Assembly: GCA_963781105.1 (NCBI GenBank)
Contig: CAWAED010000014.1
Coordinates: 1 to 64,000 of the forward strand
Length of the DNA stretch: 64,000 nt
From: Palsa-295 sp963781105
Lineage (GTDB): Bacteria > Acidobacteriota > Terriglobia > Acidiferrales > UBA7541
Direction of reading: 5' to 3'
Numbering within the stretch: the first letter of the stretch is position 1; each line of letters opens with the position of its first letter. A program made the translations under genes and the position numbers. Below the pieces are notes generated by a model. It saw nothing but the letters and a program-made list of their open reading frames with translations. It did not search any database and had not been told where the DNA came from. Of the stretch, positions 62,380 through 64,000 are shown piece after piece.

Positions 62380-64000
62380 TTGCGTCGTACAGGATACTTG
62401 CCGCTTTTGGTGGCGGCTGCCCTTTTGCTAGCCGGCTGCCCCAAGGGCAACGAGGATTTTTCGGCTGCGCAAAAAGCCAACGCGCTGCAAGACTATGACA
62501 CGGCTCTAGTTCACTACGAACGAGCGCTCCGCAGCGACCCCACCAACGCGGAATACAAGCTGCGCGCTTCCCAGGCGCGTTACGACGCAGGCGAATTTCA
62601 CATCCATCAAGGCCAGCAAGCGCTGAAACTTGGCGATCTACAGCTCGCTCTGGCCGAGTTTCAGAAAGCACAGCTCATTGATCCATCCAACGTGGCGGCC
62701 GACCAACAAGTAAAGCGCACGATGGAATTGATGAACCCGACGCCCAAGACCAACGCGACGGCTCCGAACGAACAGATTCTTTCGGAGCCTCCGGAACTCA
62801 AGCCGCTCTCGCGCGAACCCATCAACCTGAAGATGACGAATGACGCGCGGGTGGTTTACGAGACGATCGCGAAATTGGCGGGCCTGAGCGTGATTTTTGA
62901 TCCCGATTTCACCTCGCGGCGGATCACGGCGGAATTACCGAACGTCACACTGGAACAAGCGCTCGATGCCGTGTCACTCGAGAGCAAAGCTTTCTGGAAG
63001 CCAGTGACACCGACAGTGATATTCGTCGCACCAGACCAGCCGCAGAAGCGCAAAGACCTGGAAGATGAGGTTGTGCAGACGTTTTATCTGTCGAACACGC
63101 TGACGCCCCAAGACCTGACAGAAGTCGTAAATGGGCTGCGCCAATTGTTGGACCTGCATCGCTTGTCGCAGGTAAATTCGCAGAATGCGATCGTGATCCG
63201 CGACACCCCGGACAAGTTATTGCTAGCGTCGAGAATCATTAAGGATATCGACAAGGCCAAACCGGAAGTTTTGATTCACGTGCAGGTTTTGACGGCGAGC
63301 GTGAGCCGCATGCGCGATTTAGGAATTTTGCCCGGCCAGACCGTTTCCGTGGCTTTCCAGCCGCGCTCCGCGCTGAATCCCAACGGCAACACCAGTTCGA
63401 CCTCCGGCTCTAGCGGTTCGACCACAACCACCAACAACCAAGTGTCGCTGAACAATTTGAAGAGGCTGTCCACGCAGGACTGGGCCATCACGCTTCCCGG
63501 AGCGCAGGCAAACGCAATCTTGACAGATGACCGCACGAAGATCATTCAGGATCCCGAATTGCGGGTGACGGATGGACAAAAGGCAACGCTGAAGATCGGC
63601 TCACGAGTACCGGTTGCGACCGGAAGCTTTCAGGCGGGTGTCGGCGTGGGCGTCACCGGGAGCTCGGGCGTTGTGAACCCCCTGGTCAACACACAATTCC
63701 AATACATTGATGTGGGCGTGAATATCGAAGTTACTCCGCGCGTCCATCCGGACGGCGAAGTGAGCATGAAACTGACCGTAGACATATCGCAGATCACGTC
63801 CACCAGCAATATCGGCGGGATCAACCAACCGGTCATCGGCCAGAAGAAGATAGAACACGATATTCGGTTGAAGGAAGGCGAAGTTAATATATTGGGCGGC
63901 CTTATCGAACGCTCGGTCACCAACAACGTTAACGGAATACCTGGCATCGGCGAAGTTCCCGGGCTGGGTTATCTCTTCTCGGATAATAATCACCAGATCG
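62380..64000 (+). CDS. Secretin (type II/IV pilus family), partial
   Basis: The frame is open to the window end (at least 540 codons). It has a lipoprotein signal (LLLAGC), TPR-like helices (about 30-110), an STN-type N0 domain, N-domains (VVQTFYLSNTLTPQDLTEVV) and the start of the secretin beta-barrel (VTPRVHPDGEVSMKLTVDIS; GEVNILGGLIERS; IPGIGEVPGLGYLF). It forms outer-membrane rings for protein or pilus export. TTG 62380 has GGAGG 6 bases upstream. The TPR part before the N0 domain is not usual in GspD or PilQ. Confidence 0.88.
   Translation, partial: MRRTGYLPLLVAAALLLAGCPKGNEDFSAAQKANALQDYDTALVHYERALRSDPTNAEYKLRASQARYDAGEFHIHQGQQALKLGDLQLALAEFQKAQLIDPSNVAADQQVKRTMELMNPTPKTNATAPNEQILSEPPELKPLSREPINLKMTNDARVVYETIAKLAGLSVIFDPDFTSRRITAELPNVTLEQALDAVSLESKAFWKPVTPTVIFVAPDQPQKRKDLEDEVVQTFYLSNTLTPQDLTEVVNGLRQLLDLHRLSQVNSQNAIVIRDTPDKLLLASRIIKDIDKAKPEVLIHVQVLTASVSRMRDLGILPGQTVSVAFQPRSALNPNGNTSSTSGSSGSTTTTNNQVSLNNLKRLSTQDWAITLPGAQANAILTDDRTKIIQDPELRVTDGQKATLKIGSRVPVATGSFQAGVGVGVTGSSGVVNPLVNTQFQYIDVGVNIEVTPRVHPDGEVSMKLTVDISQITSTSNIGGINQPVIGQKKIEHDIRLKEGEVNILGGLIERSVTNNVNGIPGIGEVPGLGYLFSDNNHQI

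Overview
The window is GC-rich bacterial chromosome, most likely from an Acidobacteriota (Terriglobia or Acidoferrales-type) genome. This is judged from protein style (PilZ-like proteins, TPR proteins, an lpxB gene implying a Gram-negative envelope), from dispersed short repeats containing CTCAGGATGAC, and from the gene neighbourhoods. No database search was possible, so the taxonomy is inference.

Left part (1-7574, plus strand): a tripartite RND efflux locus (a TolC-like gene broken by at least four frame changes, a lipoprotein adaptor, a 1226-aa pump), then a small two-pore-helix K+ channel-like protein and a PAS/SpoIIE phosphatase.

Accessory part (about 7575-14109): a compact integrative element. 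A plus-strand tyrosine integrase (two frameshifts) lies divergent to a tightly coupled minus-strand operon: excisionase-like HTH, a cysteine-rich 470-aa protein of unknown function, a 62-aa winged-helix protein, a 336-aa initiator-like protein, small ORFs and an HNH endonuclease. The initiator gene contains six iteron-like repeats next to an AT-rich tract, the architecture of the lambda O gene and its origin. Seven identical octamers flank the integrase gene. The right end abuts a tRNA-Ser(GGA) that stops in its T-loop. No capsid, tail or terminase gene is visible, so the element resembles a minimal phage-satellite-like or integrative replicon. The left end was not found.

Core part (14110-64000): tRNA-Gln; a site-2 protease relative; an NtrC-type regulator with a PilZ-like neighbour; a PstS-like small protein and a TPR protein; the SRP RNA followed by dnaX-ybaB-recR; an AsmA-like protein; a very large PilZ-like/coiled-coil protein; a lipoprotein with a heterodimeric ABC exporter pair and lpxB; and an M1-peptidase-like protein that has lost its zinc site. 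A long minus-strand run (39736-48307) follows, holding a MidA-like methyltransferase, a macro domain protein, 3-hydroxyacyl-CoA dehydrogenase, amidohydrolase, ArsC/Spx-like, rhodanese, two CoA-transferase subunits, a PaaG-like isomerase, a Mug/TDG glycosylase and an enoyl-CoA hydratase. This looks like acyl-CoA catabolism mixed with housekeeping genes.

The right end carries an ECF sigma factor with a zinc-finger anti-sigma factor, an ornithine cyclodeaminase relative, envelope proteins, DoxX, PspC, metG, larC, argS, pepA, smpB and the start of a secretin gene that runs off the window.
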